From positions 9,727,135 to 9,791,134 of the forward strand of contig NC_030385.2 in NCBI RefSeq assembly GCF_001625215.2: 64,000 nucleotides of DNA, in the 5' to 3' direction. The stretch is from Daucus carota subsp. sativus (Eukaryota > Streptophyta > Magnoliopsida > Apiales > Apiaceae). This document shows positions 10,215 through 21,606 of the stretch, piece after piece. Made by a program: the position numbers and the translations under genes. Position 1 is the first letter of the stretch, and the number at the start of each line of letters is the position of its first letter. A model generated the notes under the pieces. The model was given only the letters and a program-made list of their open reading frames with translations. It made no database searches and was not told the origin of the DNA.

Positions 10215-10645
10215 GGGGCCGTTTGGCTTAATTTAAAAATAATGACTTATTGCTTAAAGTGAAGATCAAGTGGATTATAAGTGATAAGTGAACTTGACTT
10301 ATAAGCTATTAAAAGTGTTTGAATAACTTTTTCTTATAAGTCAATTGAGTGTTTGGTAATTTAAATTTATAAATTTTAAAAAAATTCAAATTATTAAAAT
10401 AAAAAAACTTTAATAATAAATAAAGTTTATTATATATTAAATTTTTTAAAACTTCATAATAAATGCAAATCACTGAAAAAGCTCAAAAAAAGCTAGCATT
10501 TCTAACTTCCAGCTTCTGACTTAAGAACCCAAAAGAAGCACTTCTGCTTATTTTTGCCAAACACTACGTAAAAAGTAGAAATTAAACAGCTTAAAGTGCA
10601 AAATGAAGTCCGGAAGCACTTATAAGAAGCTTAGCCAAACACCCA
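10215..10645 (+). repeat. GGGGCCGTTTGG-type MITE, copy 1
   Basis: Starts GGGGCCGTTTGGCTTAATTT and ends AAGCTTAGCCAAACACCCAC, forming short TIRs. Internal ACTTATAAG and AGCACTTCTGCTTATT words match copies at 29.4, 47.8, 51.9 and 54.1 kb. Non-coding. Confidence 0.65.
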
Positions 10646-10960
10646 CTTTGAGTCCTCATTCTTCAAATTGGATAAAATATATCCAATAATCTAGTGGTTT
10701 CAATTTTAATTATTTTCGTTGCACAATATTTTTAAATTCAACAAGCTGAAGATTATGTTCTACAACGTAATCAATATGCACAACAATTAATTTTATAATC
10801 GGGTGACATATTAAACATATTATAGAACATAGTGTCCTGCGATTTATAAAAGCAATTCCTATGCATGTTGCAGAACATAATCTTTAGCTTGTCGGATGTA
10901 TAAAAATATTATATATAGGGCAACACACACACAAACATACACAACACAACACACACACAG

Positions 10961-11390
10961 GGCATTGCTAAAAAAAAGAACACCCTTAAAAGAAGAACAA
11001 AGAAGAAGACTTTGGAATCGCATATAGAATTTCATTTAAAACTTGAATTAAATTCTTATTTTAACTAACTAATCTTTTATTACGAATAATAATAGTATGT
11101 AACATGTTTAACAATAAATATGGATTAAAACTAAAATGATTCTACGTAATATTAATCGCGCAATATATATATAAACAATTCTATTCTGGATTCTGTGTGG
11201 ATTCTATAATATTTCATATTAATAATTTGGATGAGTTTAGATGTTAGATTTCATATATTATATTTGATTGTTGTTTAATTATGAAATTATAATCTTAACA
11301 AATTATGTTTTATGAAAAATAAAGTATTATGATAGTGTTCTTTGTTGTTCTTTTTTTTTAAAGTGTTTTGTTTGGAGTGCAACATATATA
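10961..11390. repeat. (TA)n-bounded element G
   Basis: Starts GGCATTGCTAAAAAAAAGAA and ends TTTGTTTGGAGTGCAAC next to a TA-rich tract. It is homologous along its whole length to element H (11486-11936). TIRs carry the word AGAACACCCTTAAAAGAAGA and its inverse. Flanked on the left by CA-rich and TA-rich microsatellite. Confidence 0.6.
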
Positions 11391-11421
11391 TATATACATA
11401 TACACACACACACACACACAC

Positions 11422-11485
<64 letters not shown>
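11391..11485. repeat. Compound (TA)n/(CA)n microsatellite between elements G and H
   Basis: ATATATATATACATA, then (CA)n at about 11402-11422, then a long (TA)n to 11485. The YIYIYI-type reading frames here are microsatellite translations, not genes. Confidence 0.9.
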
Positions 11486-11490
<5 letters not shown>

Positions 11491-11934
11491 TGCTCAAAAC
11501 AGAACACCCTTAAAAGAAGAACAAAGAAGAACACTTTGGAATCGAACATAGAATCTCATCTAAAACTTGAATTAAATTCTAACTTTAAGCTAATTAACCA
11601 TTTATTATGCATGATAATAGTATGTAGCATGTTTAACAACAATTATGAATTAAAAAATAACATGATTCTATGTGATATTAATCATGTAAAGAATATATAT
11701 ACATGATTCTATTCTAGATTCCGTTTTGGATTCTGTTCTGGATTCTATAATATTTCATATTAATAATTTGGATAGATTTGGATGTTAGATTTCATATATT
11801 AAGTTTAGTTAGTGCTTAAATATGTAATTATAATCATAACAAATTATTTTTTATGAAAAAAAAAGTGTTATGATAGTGTTTTGATAGTGTTCTGTGTTGT
11901 TCTTTTTTTAAAGTGTTCTGTGTGGAGTGCAACC

Positions 11935-11936
<2 letters not shown>
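11486..11936. repeat. (TA)n-bounded element H, paralogue of G
   Basis: Starts GGCATTGCTCAAAACAGAAC and ends CTGTGTGGAGTGCAACCC, followed by (TA)n to about 11978. The TIR words AGAACACCCTTAAAAGAAGA and their inverse are clear. It shares the middle microsatellite with G, giving a two-element chain. Confidence 0.6.
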
Positions 11937-11981
<45 letters not shown>

Positions 11982-12186
11982 CATATTATATTTATTTATT
12001 TGACAAATGTAGTCAAACTAACAGTTATTAACTGTCTAAATTTGTTGCATCGTCTTATATAATCGTATGCTCCGAGAACTCAAAATGTTGTACCATAAAA
12101 GACTAATCTAGTAGATTTACTATTATTATTTCAAACATTCGTGTACCTTCTAATGCTAGTATTATGTCTAGGGAGCTTTTTTCCTT

Positions 12187-12534
12187 ATAACTATATACGA
12201 ATTAGACGAGAATTTTTCAATGCTAACATGGTGGAAGAATCATGAGATACGGTTTTCTGTTTTAGCTAAAATTGCATGGGATATATTAGTAGTATATGTT
12301 TCTACAATTGTATCGGAATCCGCATTTAGTGCACGTATAAGAGTTTTTGACGAGAAGATATCAAATATTGCGCTAGACTTGGTGAAGATTTGTTTTTGAA
12401 AAAAGAATTGGGATCAAGGCAAGAAAAGACAACAAGAGAATGAAGAAGTTGACTCGGACGGTGAATACGATCCATGGATAGTGATGAATACATCTTTCGA
12501 AGATGACAACTCTACAACTCAACAACAACTATGA
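12187..12534 (+). pseudogene. hAT-superfamily transposase C-terminal remnant
   Basis: One frame reads a YELDEN start, TWWKNHEIRFSVLAKIAWDI, then VSTIVSESAFSARIRVFDEK: the C-terminal hAT dimerisation region of RICESLEEPER/zf-BED transposases (W-W-K, SE-AFS motifs). After an in-frame TGA (about 12396-12398) the frame continues KKNWDQGKKRQQENEEVDSD to a stop at 12534. Only the last portion of the protein is present, so it cannot be functional. Confidence 0.85.
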
Positions 12535-13889
12535 ATAAATAAATAAATAATGTGTAGAATTATTTCCATCTATATTTTTATCTAATATGTTGACACAGTT
12601 TGTTCCGTTGAATGTTTCTGAAAGGAGTTCTCTCAAATCGTTTGTAAAAATATTTTCCTAATTTATAAAATTTATATGAGATACCGTCATCTTTTTTCGA
12701 AAACATTCAAAAAATTTATTTGAATAATAAAATAATTTAAATTTGAATAAATTCTAATTTATAATTACTAATGACAATTCAAAAATTATTAATTTATTGT
12801 TAAAATTTATAAACGAATATTTTATTAACAAAATGTATAAGAATTGATAGAAAAACTATAATCCAAACCCAAACCACCAACCCGTCCAGGCTCGTCATGA
12901 TGTTTTCACATTACTGTGTCTCAACGCTATTAGTTAGCAATGCCGATTTTGTACCTAAGACCGAGTACCGCCCGCCGATAATCACCCGTTTAGCGAACAA
13001 CTCGGCAGCCGCTGTTCAATCTCACAACTATGGGTGAATATGACCTGATTAAACCATCCAAACTATATCAAACCACCCTTATTTTAGACTGATTAAATCG
13101 ACTCAATCAAAACCAAAATTTAAATGGTTCAATTTTTAAAAAACCCGATTAAATTGGGTAGGGTCAGGGTTTGGCAGATTTTGATCCTGAACCAACCCAA
13201 CCCAACCCGATAATAATCAAAAGCTCCTTAGGTAAAATAATCAGTCTAGTAACCTAATATCATTAATAGTGAGTTAATAGTTTGTCTTTGTATTCTCTCG
13301 CTTTCAACACTTATATAATATTTAACACAATAAGATTGGTAACCTGCCTTGTATTTTCTTTATATTTTTCGACATGTTAATTTCTGCTGCTTGCTGCCGT
13401 TTTCTGATAATATACACTTATATGGTTTACTATGATTACAGACTATATTGTTTATTTGGTTTAATATGTGACTTACAAATTGCATTGTTTATTGTTGTTT
13501 AATTTAATGTGTTTCAACTTTTATTTGGGATCCAACTCGTATCTATAATATTATGTCATTAGAAGTGCAAAAATGTTAGAAGTGTTTGTGTGCGGTCAGA
13601 GTTATTGAGGGGGCGTCATGATGTTGTGACGGTCTGTATTTCTTCTAATTCAAGACTTTTGTTATCTTAATTTCAAGTGAATTTTTATTTTGATAGGTAA
13701 TATAAACCCAATTAACCTGATATACAGATTGTAGGGGGTGAGTTAGACATATATTTTTGGATGATTGGATTAAATTTTTTATAACACCGATGAAATTGGG
13801 TTGGATTATTTTTTACATCCAACCCGACCGACGCAATCGGTGTTGACCCTTACTCACAACATTGAGTGCTACTAGAATAGTGTGGTACC
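12535..13889. other. Intergenic AT-rich DNA with AACCC-rich repeats
   Basis: No gene is seen. 13060-13215 and 13720-13850 contain CCAACCCAACCCGAT-like words in opposite senses (CAACCCAACCCAACCC at about 13185; GGGTTGGAT at 13798), perhaps arms of an old fold-back element. This is not the plant telomere repeat. Confidence 0.4.
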
Positions 13890-14615
13890 CAGGGGTGTGC
13901 ATTTGGTTAACCGAAATCAAAATCGAAATTTTTTTCGGTTAACCGAAACCGAAATTCGAAAAAATCTCTACCGAAAACCGAATCGAAATTTAAATTTCAA
14001 TCATTGCCAAAAACCGAATTTATAAACCGAAAATTTTAACAGATATATAAAAATAGTTGCTCTGGAAAATTAAAAGATGCTCGTAGTCGTCACATGCAGT
14101 TTTCACAACTAGAAGTAGAATTTTCTATAACATCCTCCTCTTTAGATTCTGAAACATTGGTTAAATCGGAAGTGAAACTCAAAAATAGAACCCCAACTAG
14201 CCAATTCCCTCATTTTTTATCAAACCCAAATTGACACACAAAGGACATCAACAAACACACATAGTTACGTGAGTCAGAGACATAGGTATACTAATACACA
14301 CAAACGATTTAAACACAGATGCAAAGCTAGGCAAAGTTGCAGACTGATCACACATACTGACTCGCTAATCAAACATATACACACTCGAGAATTTATTGGG
14401 CATATACTACTTATAATTCTAACTAAAATACTAATTTTATATAAAATATATTAAAATTAGGTTAACCATTCGGTTTTCGGTTAACCGCGGTTTTTTAACC
14501 GAATAAACGAAAAATATAAATTTGGCTGCCGAAAATCAAACCGAAATATAAATATCGATTAACCGAACCAAAATTATTTTAGTTTATTCGGTTAACCGAA
14601 TCGAATGTTCACTCC
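13890..14615. repeat. Fold-back element rich in CGGTTAACCG palindromes
   Basis: Starts CAGGGGTGTGCATTTGGTTA and ends TTATTCGGTTAACCGAATCG...TGTTCACTCC, inverted with respect to each other. Both arms hold many AACCGAAA/CGGTTAACCG words (13905-14035 and 14455-14605). The hAT-like CAGGGGTG terminus suggests a hAT MITE, but I found no convincing 8-bp target duplication. The ORF inside is not supported. Confidence 0.55.
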
Positions 14616-15272
14616 AAGAAAGGCTGCACTGCAAAAAGATGTGATACGACTTCGCGAGTTCAGCCCTTTCACGTACACACGAGTTTTTCAATTTTTTTAC
14701 TTTTCTCTTAGTATTTTTAGGGAATTTGTATTAAAAGTGTATGATTTGTGTAGATGCAGGGGGCTGAGAATTGAATATGTTCTGGAACTAAAAATGCTGC
14801 ATGGATTTAATATTTGCCTATTTTTTAATTTTAATTATCCATAAAATGTGAATATAATTTCATTTTAAAAGAGAGAAAAAATAACAAGCACAAATCTTTT
14901 TCCGTTACGCTCACCAAATTTTTTTAAAAAAAGTTGTGCTTAAAAGTATACTTGCAAAAAATTAAGAAATATTTTTAAAATTCTAAAAAGAACTTGTCTT
15001 TTTATTTTTTGTTAGGAGAACTTGTCTTTTTAAATGAATTATTTTAGATGTAATAAAAAAAGCCTTACTAAATTTAGCAGATTCTCGTAAACTTTCTTCA
15101 AACTTACATTGGTTGAGACTTGGAATTAATGGCATGTATGGCACGCAGTAACACGTTATTACATCCGACGTGGAACAAGACGATTGGACGCGCCACCTCG
15201 AAGCACAACATAACAGACTCCAAGCAGTTAAAATCAACCCTCACTTCCCAACTAAACCAGAAAATCTGAGAC
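14616..15272. other. Spacer and promoter region upstream of GPT
   Basis: AT-rich DNA with no recognisable coding sequence. The last 150 bp before 15273 must hold the GPT promoter and 5' leader, but I see no element I can name with confidence. Confidence 0.4.
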
Positions 15273-18200
15273 ATGGCATCTCGAAAGAGAGCTTCATCAA
15301 ACCTTAATACCACTTCTGTCTCAACCGCAACACAAAATAACACCACGACACACTCAACTCACACCACCTTGCTGCCTCCAACAAAAGCTAGCAACATGCT
15401 CAAACTGTCTCTTCTCTTATTCCTCCCATACTTTTACTTGATATTTTATCATTATGGCAACATTATCGATGCGCAGCTCAAGAGATCGATACTCATCAAT
15501 GCTGGTCTCAGCATTTTCGGCTTTTTCGTTACGATAAGATTGATCCCGGTGGCTTCCAAATATCTCCTCAGGCGTAATATGTTTGGTTATGATATTAACA
15601 AGAAAGGCACTCCTCAGGGCTCCGTTCATGTGTTGGTGCTTTCTTTCGTTCTCCTATATTTTGTTTACGTTTCATGTTTCACTGCAAACTATCTTAACGT
15701 ATGACTATTGGCGGGGGTACTGAATCGAAACTATGCTATTCACATAAATGGCCTTAAAATTTATGATGATTATTTACTTGGAGGTCATGGCTCCTGCTCC
15801 TCGGCAATTGTATGCGAAGACTGTTTAACCGGCCTATCATTTTATAGGATTATCGAGCGCTTTTTAATCGCCGCACGGCGTTGGATGTATTTAAATTTTG
15901 TTATAGTTCTGATCGCTAAATATTCATCCAACAGCTAGAAAATGATAGGCTACTTAGAAGGGGTCTTTGGCATACGACCGTCAAGGACGAGGACCCGGAG
16001 CTTATATATGATACTATGATTATTTATTTTTTTTGAAGAAATATGATACTATGATTTTAACTCTGTTGTTTCACAGGCCCGAATCTCTTGGGATTGTTGT
16101 TGCTGCTGTTTTCTTGGTAGTGGCTATCTTATTTCAGTATTTCAACTTCACTTCAGATTCCAATGTGAGTTCTAGTTTTAGAAGTTCTTTTGTTTGCTGC
16201 TATGCTTTCTTGCTTCTATGTTATACGCTTGTCCTAAAAACTTGAATTTCGTACAGCTGCATTACGAGTTTCTTGTTTATGCAACACTTCTCTGCGCATG
16301 ATTTTTTTTTATGCAGTTGGCACAGAATGTGAACTTTGGCATCACCATGTCAAGCATATGAGAAGTACCAAGTCATATTTATCTCTAAAGATGTCGTAGT
16401 GAGACACTAATTATCATTGTCGTTCAGAATAATAATTGTGATTCCATATACATATGGGTGGAAGTCTGGGCGTGTCTAGAAATCACAAAGAACTTGCATC
16501 CCTTCCCGCGAATCTGTAAAATCCCTTTTAGTGATTGATCTTCTTTTCCAAGTTAGAGTGTTCGAGAGCCTCTTATTTTTCAACAGTGGGGGAAGAATAT
16601 TGTTCCTCTTCTCTCTGTTCCAAGTTAGAAGTGCACAACCAGAAGCCTATAAGCGTTTTTTCATTTTTTACATCGAATGTGGATCATCCTAGAGTTTAGG
16701 GTGTAAGCAAGTCGCATAAAGTCAGCTACTGGTGTAATAGATTTGGTTTTGATCTCCATTTCCGTGAAGCTCATAATAACCCCCTTCTTAATAGAGAAAA
16801 TTTATTAGTAATTAACATATACAAGGACACTCAGGAAAACAGAGAACATGACAGATAATACTAACGAAAGAATGGATCGACGTATACTATAGCCTATAGG
16901 AGCCAATAACAGAGGATAAATAACATATTGTTGGAACCATTGATAGCAACCCACAATATTAGTATCCCTGACCTTTTATCCAAAGCTAGCTGGTTACGAA
17001 TAGCAAATGGAGTGCAGTAATGGAAACAATAATAAGAATACTGATATTACTAAAATTCAGTACGGTTAAAAAAATATAAAAAGATCTATACAATAATTAT
17101 ACAAATGTCTAAATTAACAAGGAGGAAAAATTGATATAGGATATTATAAACTGGTGCATAACAAGATAAGACATGGAAAGCTGGAAGAAGCTAATATAGA
17201 GAAATCCTTCTCTGTGCACATCTTCCTCTTCATCTTTTTTTGTTACAGTAAACTGGATTAATTTGTCTACTTGTATGGTATGATTGTTTCATTCGTGCAG
17301 TGGCTTGTTGAGTATAATGCAGCACTAGCATCAATCTGCTTCATGGTTTTGCTTGGCTTTGTGGACGATGTTCTTGACATCCCTTGGAGGGTGTGAGTTT
17401 CTTGAACTATGCTTTAAGCTCTGTCTTTTCTCCTGATCTAAACATGTTCATACTAATATGTTCAGTGGAATTGCAAAAGCAGGAAACTGGTCTTGCCATC
17501 AATTGCAGCTCTTCCGCTTTTGATGGCCTATGCCGGACATACAACCATTATTATTCCAAAGCCTCTTGTTTCATATTTTGGAGTTGAGATCTTAGATTTA
17601 GGTGATCATAGTCACTGGGATTGGATGCCTTTAGCTTTTATAATTTATCAGTCCTGTACTTTTTTCATTAACTCGAAAACATGTAAAATAAAAAGGTAAG
17701 ATAAGAGCATTCTTGGTAATCATTTTGATTGAACTGAACCCTTTGGCATTTATGAGCAGGATGGGTGTACAAACTATATATGGGACTTCTGGCAGTATTC
17801 TGCACAAACTCGATTAACATTCATGCTGGTATAAATGGCCTGGAGGTTGGGCAGACTGTTGTCATTGCATCTGCTGTAAGAACAAGTATTACGATCCAAC
17901 TTAGATATGAAATCTGATTGAAATAACAATTAGAAGTCCAATAAAAATATTCCTGACACGGATTGATTACTCACAGATATTGGTACATAATATCATGCAA
18001 ATTGGAGCATCGACTGATCCCGAGTATCAGCAAGCTCATGCATTCTCCATCTACTTAGTTCAACCATTACTTGCAACTTCCTTGGCTTTACTATGTTTCA
18101 ACTGGTAACAATTCTAACATGCTTTTGCACCTTATTTCCTTCCATAGAAATTTTATATTCCTTCATTTGATTATCTCAGTATTAATCTATGATCGATGCC

Positions 18201-19274
18201 ATTCATATTGTAGGTATCCTTCGTCTGTTTTTGTAGGCGATACCTACACATACTTTGCTGGAATGACAATGGCTGTAGTTGGAATCTTGGGCCACTTTAG
18301 GTGTGTTTACAGATCTTGTTTTTCCGCTGGAATGACCAGAGGCGGATCTTAGTAGGGGAAGAGGGGCAATTGACCCCCTTAAAAAAAAAATTATTTGATA
18401 TTATACATACTTTTAGGTTGTAAAATTGAAATTGACCCCCTTAATTTTTTTGTGACCCCTCTTAATTTATTTTACAAAAAAATTGACCCCCCTTAACTTT
18501 ATAGTCAGATCCGCCACTGGGAATGACAATGGCTGTAGTTGGAATATTTTTCTTTCTTAGCGTGTACTTGCATTTCGTAAATTGATTAATTTACGGGGGA
18601 CATATTTATTAATGCAGTGAAACACTCCTTCTATTCTTTCTTCCTCAAATTTTCAACTTCCTGTTATCGCTTCCTCAGGTTCTCTCCCTCCCTCCATGTG
18701 TGTGTGGGTTGTGTGTGAACATGATATATAAGACCTAACTAGCCTCAACCATCTGCCAGCTTGCAGGATTTATACCTTGTCCACGGCATCGACTGCCAAG
18801 GTACTTCTCTAAGATTTCCTCCTTTTTGTGTTTGATTTTATGAAGCATGTTGTTAGAAGTGTAAATTTCCCTTGTATTTTAATCAACTTTTGGTTCTTAA
18901 CAATTCTTACCATGTATATAATTTTCCAGGTTTGACCCTCAGACAGGACTACTGACTGGAACAACTGATGGTACCCTTGTGAACTTGTCCTTGAGACTGT
19001 TTGGCCGAATGTCTGAGAAGTCCCTTTGCATCGTACTGCTAGTTTTACAGGTAATGTAGATCATCTCAGTTCAAATTCTACAGTTTGATTAGTAAGATAC
19101 CCTGCATTTCTTTAAAAATGTACGTACGATGCGCTCTCTATTAAAAAAAAACCCCTGCACATAAGTTGCTCTTGTGAAGTGAGACTGAAGATTTGTGCTT
19201 GTAACCATGTCAAGGTTGTCGGGTGCTGTTTCTGCTTCATGCTGAGATGGATCCTTACTGGCTGGTACAAATAA
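15273..19274 (+). CDS. GPT: UDP-GlcNAc:dolichyl-phosphate GlcNAc-1-phosphotransferase
   Basis: ALG7/GPT makes dolichyl-PP-GlcNAc, the first step of lipid-linked oligosaccharide assembly for N-glycosylation, in the ER membrane; it is the tunicamycin target. Eleven exons fit with consistent phases: 15273-15631, 16077-16164, 17301-17392, 17483-17601, 17760-17875, 17977-18104, 18214-18300, 18618-18678, 18760-18800, 18930-19050, 19215-19274 (1272 nt, 423 aa; the plant family is near 430). Visible features: N-terminal [11 protein letters not shown], the [16 protein letters not shown] motif, [12 protein letters not shown] with the Asp pair (about residues 171-172), [58 protein letters not shown] and C-terminal TGWYK. 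Multiple hydrophobic helices. All introns are GT-AG. Intron 7 carries a hAT MITE. The gene looks intact. Confidence 0.96.
18337..18519. mobile_element. hAT-type MITE in GPT intron 7
   Basis: 183 bp with terminal inverted repeats CAGAGGCGGATCT / CAGTGGCGGATCT and a perfect 8-bp target duplication GGAATGAC (18329-18336 and 18520-18527). The interior has repeated ATTGACCCCCTTAA words in both senses. The 8-bp duplication and CAG-type ends indicate the hAT superfamily. Confidence 0.9.
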
Positions 19275-20559
19275 GGTGGTGCAAGCATCAGCTCAATTCC
19301 TCTCCTGTAGATGTCAAGGTCTAAGTGGTTTCAATACATTGCATAGAAACACTAGGGAGTATCGATAGGTGATAAGTACATTGCATAGAGACACTGGCGA
19401 GGATAGACGTGTGTAAAACATCACTTCGGCTAATGATTTTGTAGATGCAACCACGTTTAAGGCCAAGGCATAAATAATGGAGGGACTGTAAAACAGGCTG
19501 AATGGTCAGCCAGAAAATAAATTCATCAATATCAGTTCCACAAATTACAGCACCAAAATCTACTTTTAAAGTGCCAAATTAACATGTATCTATATGTATA
19601 GAAGTATGAAACTTGCACAAAATCTATATAATAAATGTATGAAAATGGGTTTTAATATTGGACCCGTTTACCAGATTGAGCTCGTTGGTAAAATCTATCA
19701 TTTAAATTCTATTTTTTTGTTTAAGCTATTATTTGTCCTGGCAGTATTGAGAAAGAACTGGGGGAAAGTGATTTTTTAACCACCAGAGAAAACTGGGCCT
19801 TGCACAAACGAGCAGATGTTTAGCCATACTTTCTTCAAAACTTAATACTACTACGACGACAGGAAAGATAAGAACATTTATTATAAACAAGAGTCAGTTG
19901 ATCAATTTGATGAACTTGAAAATTTTACAAATGTCATTTCACTATGAACGCGATCCTGTTATTGGCTTGTGCGGTGCAGGGGCTGTTGGGTGCAGAGCAC
20001 AGAACATGAAGAGCCATGCTAAGCCTAATGTAGACATCTATAAGCCCTTCACGTAGCTTAGTGTAACGAATCCCTTATCATTTTCTGTGGCTTGGAATCT
20101 AGATTGTTGCTTCTCAACAATGTTAAACCAAGCAGTATACTGATGTATGCTTTAGGAATTAAGGGACCTTTCATTGATCACCAAAGAAGCGGAACTTGAA
20201 GCTTTTTTATCACTTCACCGGGGAACTCCATTCATATTGGATTTATACCAGCCAATGATGTAATGGCAAAGCGGCAGAGGGAAGGTCTTTCTTACATGTA
20301 GTAGACCTTGGAAGTTGTACTAGAACATAGACATCAATGGCCTCCTTTGGTGAGAATATTAGCATCAAAAAAAACATCAGGTGCAAGATATCATAGTTGA
20401 ATCTAAATTCCTTGGAATTTCGGTTCAATTCTGCAGGATAGATGAGTCCGTAACAATACCGCCATCAAAAGCAAAGAGAATCACAAACACAAAGTATGGG
20501 AACCTTTAGTTGTAAGTGGTATAATGTATGTATCTACACAAGTATGTCAAAGACACTCT
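19275..20559. other. GPT 3' region and intergenic spacer
   Basis: Contains the GPT 3' UTR and unassigned sequence. Short frames here show no family features. Confidence 0.4.
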
Positions 20560-20967
20560 CTCAAGATGATCCTTCAAATGACCAAGAAACTACAACCAAC
20601 CTTTTGATAGTTGTGGAACAAGATGCAAACCTTAATGGACCATTCTTTCTGGGAAGATTTCTCAAATCCCTCCGCCTACTATTCAGCTGTTTTTGATTCA
20701 TTTGGGTTGAATCTTCCTCGAAATAGCATCAATAGGATGAATGTTGAGAAGCCAGAGCAAACAACATTGTGGTATGAGAGAATGGAACAGAAGGCAAGAT
20801 TTAATCTTAGCAACTAAGTCGAGCTGGTTCTCAGTGTTTACAATTTAGATGTGCCAACCAAACAAGATATGCAGTTCTTTCTAAGAGCAAATGATAAACT
20901 CTGGCTACTAAATTCATATTATTATTCCGACATGGAGCATGCTGCAGAGACTATGAAAGGATCTTAA
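20560..20967 (+). pseudogene. Unrecognised coding remnant with one in-frame stop
   Basis: The frame beginning near 20611 reads HSFWEDFSNPSAYYSAVFDS, then NVEKPEQTTLWYERMEQKAR, hits a TAA at about 20815, and continues in the same frame with VELVLSVYNLDVPTKQDMQF and NDKLWLLNSYYYSDMEHAAE to a TAA at 20965-20967. Amino-acid composition and uninterrupted frame either side of the single stop look like a decayed or misread coding segment. A different frame immediately upstream (SKTLSQDDPSNDQETTTN) may belong to it through a frameshift. I do not recognise the family. Confidence 0.45.
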
Positions 20968-21606
20968 ATTGGCGGAACCTGAGTGAGTACCAAATTTGCA
21001 CAAAAATAAGAAAACAGTAGTACAAAAAAAATAAAATAAAATAACATAATAGATACATATCCTGTCCATGTTCGACACTGTGGGTGACAGTTGTTTTCTT
21101 TTCCTTTGTTCTACTTACAATAATCCAGGGGGTCGATATAATTCTATGAAAATCAAGCCCTTTATACTTTATCAGAAAATACAATATAATGTCAGTGCAG
21201 TCCAATAGTCTTTTATAACATGTGGTGCTGAAATATACTCTTTTAGTCTGGGGCAGTTCTTAAGGAGTATGCGCAAGCACTAGTATGTTCGACAAAAAAA
21301 AGGATTAGTAAAAGAATTAACCACTCATATATATAGGTAATCACCTACATCCCATAAAACTGCCCAGAAATGTCAGCAAAAATTCATTAAACAAAGTAAG
21401 ATACATTCAATAGGTAAAATAATTGAGCAATTAATGACATTGTCTCAAAATTTATAATACTCAAGGGTGGTGTAAACTTAGTAGGAACTTGATACATCTA
21501 CTGCCTCAGTAGCTAATAAACACATGGTACAAATCGGCACTTACTTCAAATTTATCCTACTTCATCACAGAGACTTTAAATCAGAGATAGTGCTGCTAAA
21601 ACATTA

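Noticed and set aside
11287..11706. Overlapping frames encoding YIYIYI/THTHTH on both strands
   Set aside because: They translate a (TA)n/(CA)n microsatellite between elements G and H; no gene features.
13181..13200. AACCCAACCCAACCC run as a possible telomere-like repeat
   Set aside because: The plant telomere unit is TTTAGGG/CCCTAAA; this run does not match it and sits in an old inverted repeat.
15708..16245. Plus-strand frames after GPT exon 1
   Set aside because: The first lies in GPT intron 1. The second overlaps true exon 2 (16077-16164) but starts and ends in introns; splice phases favour the multi-exon model.
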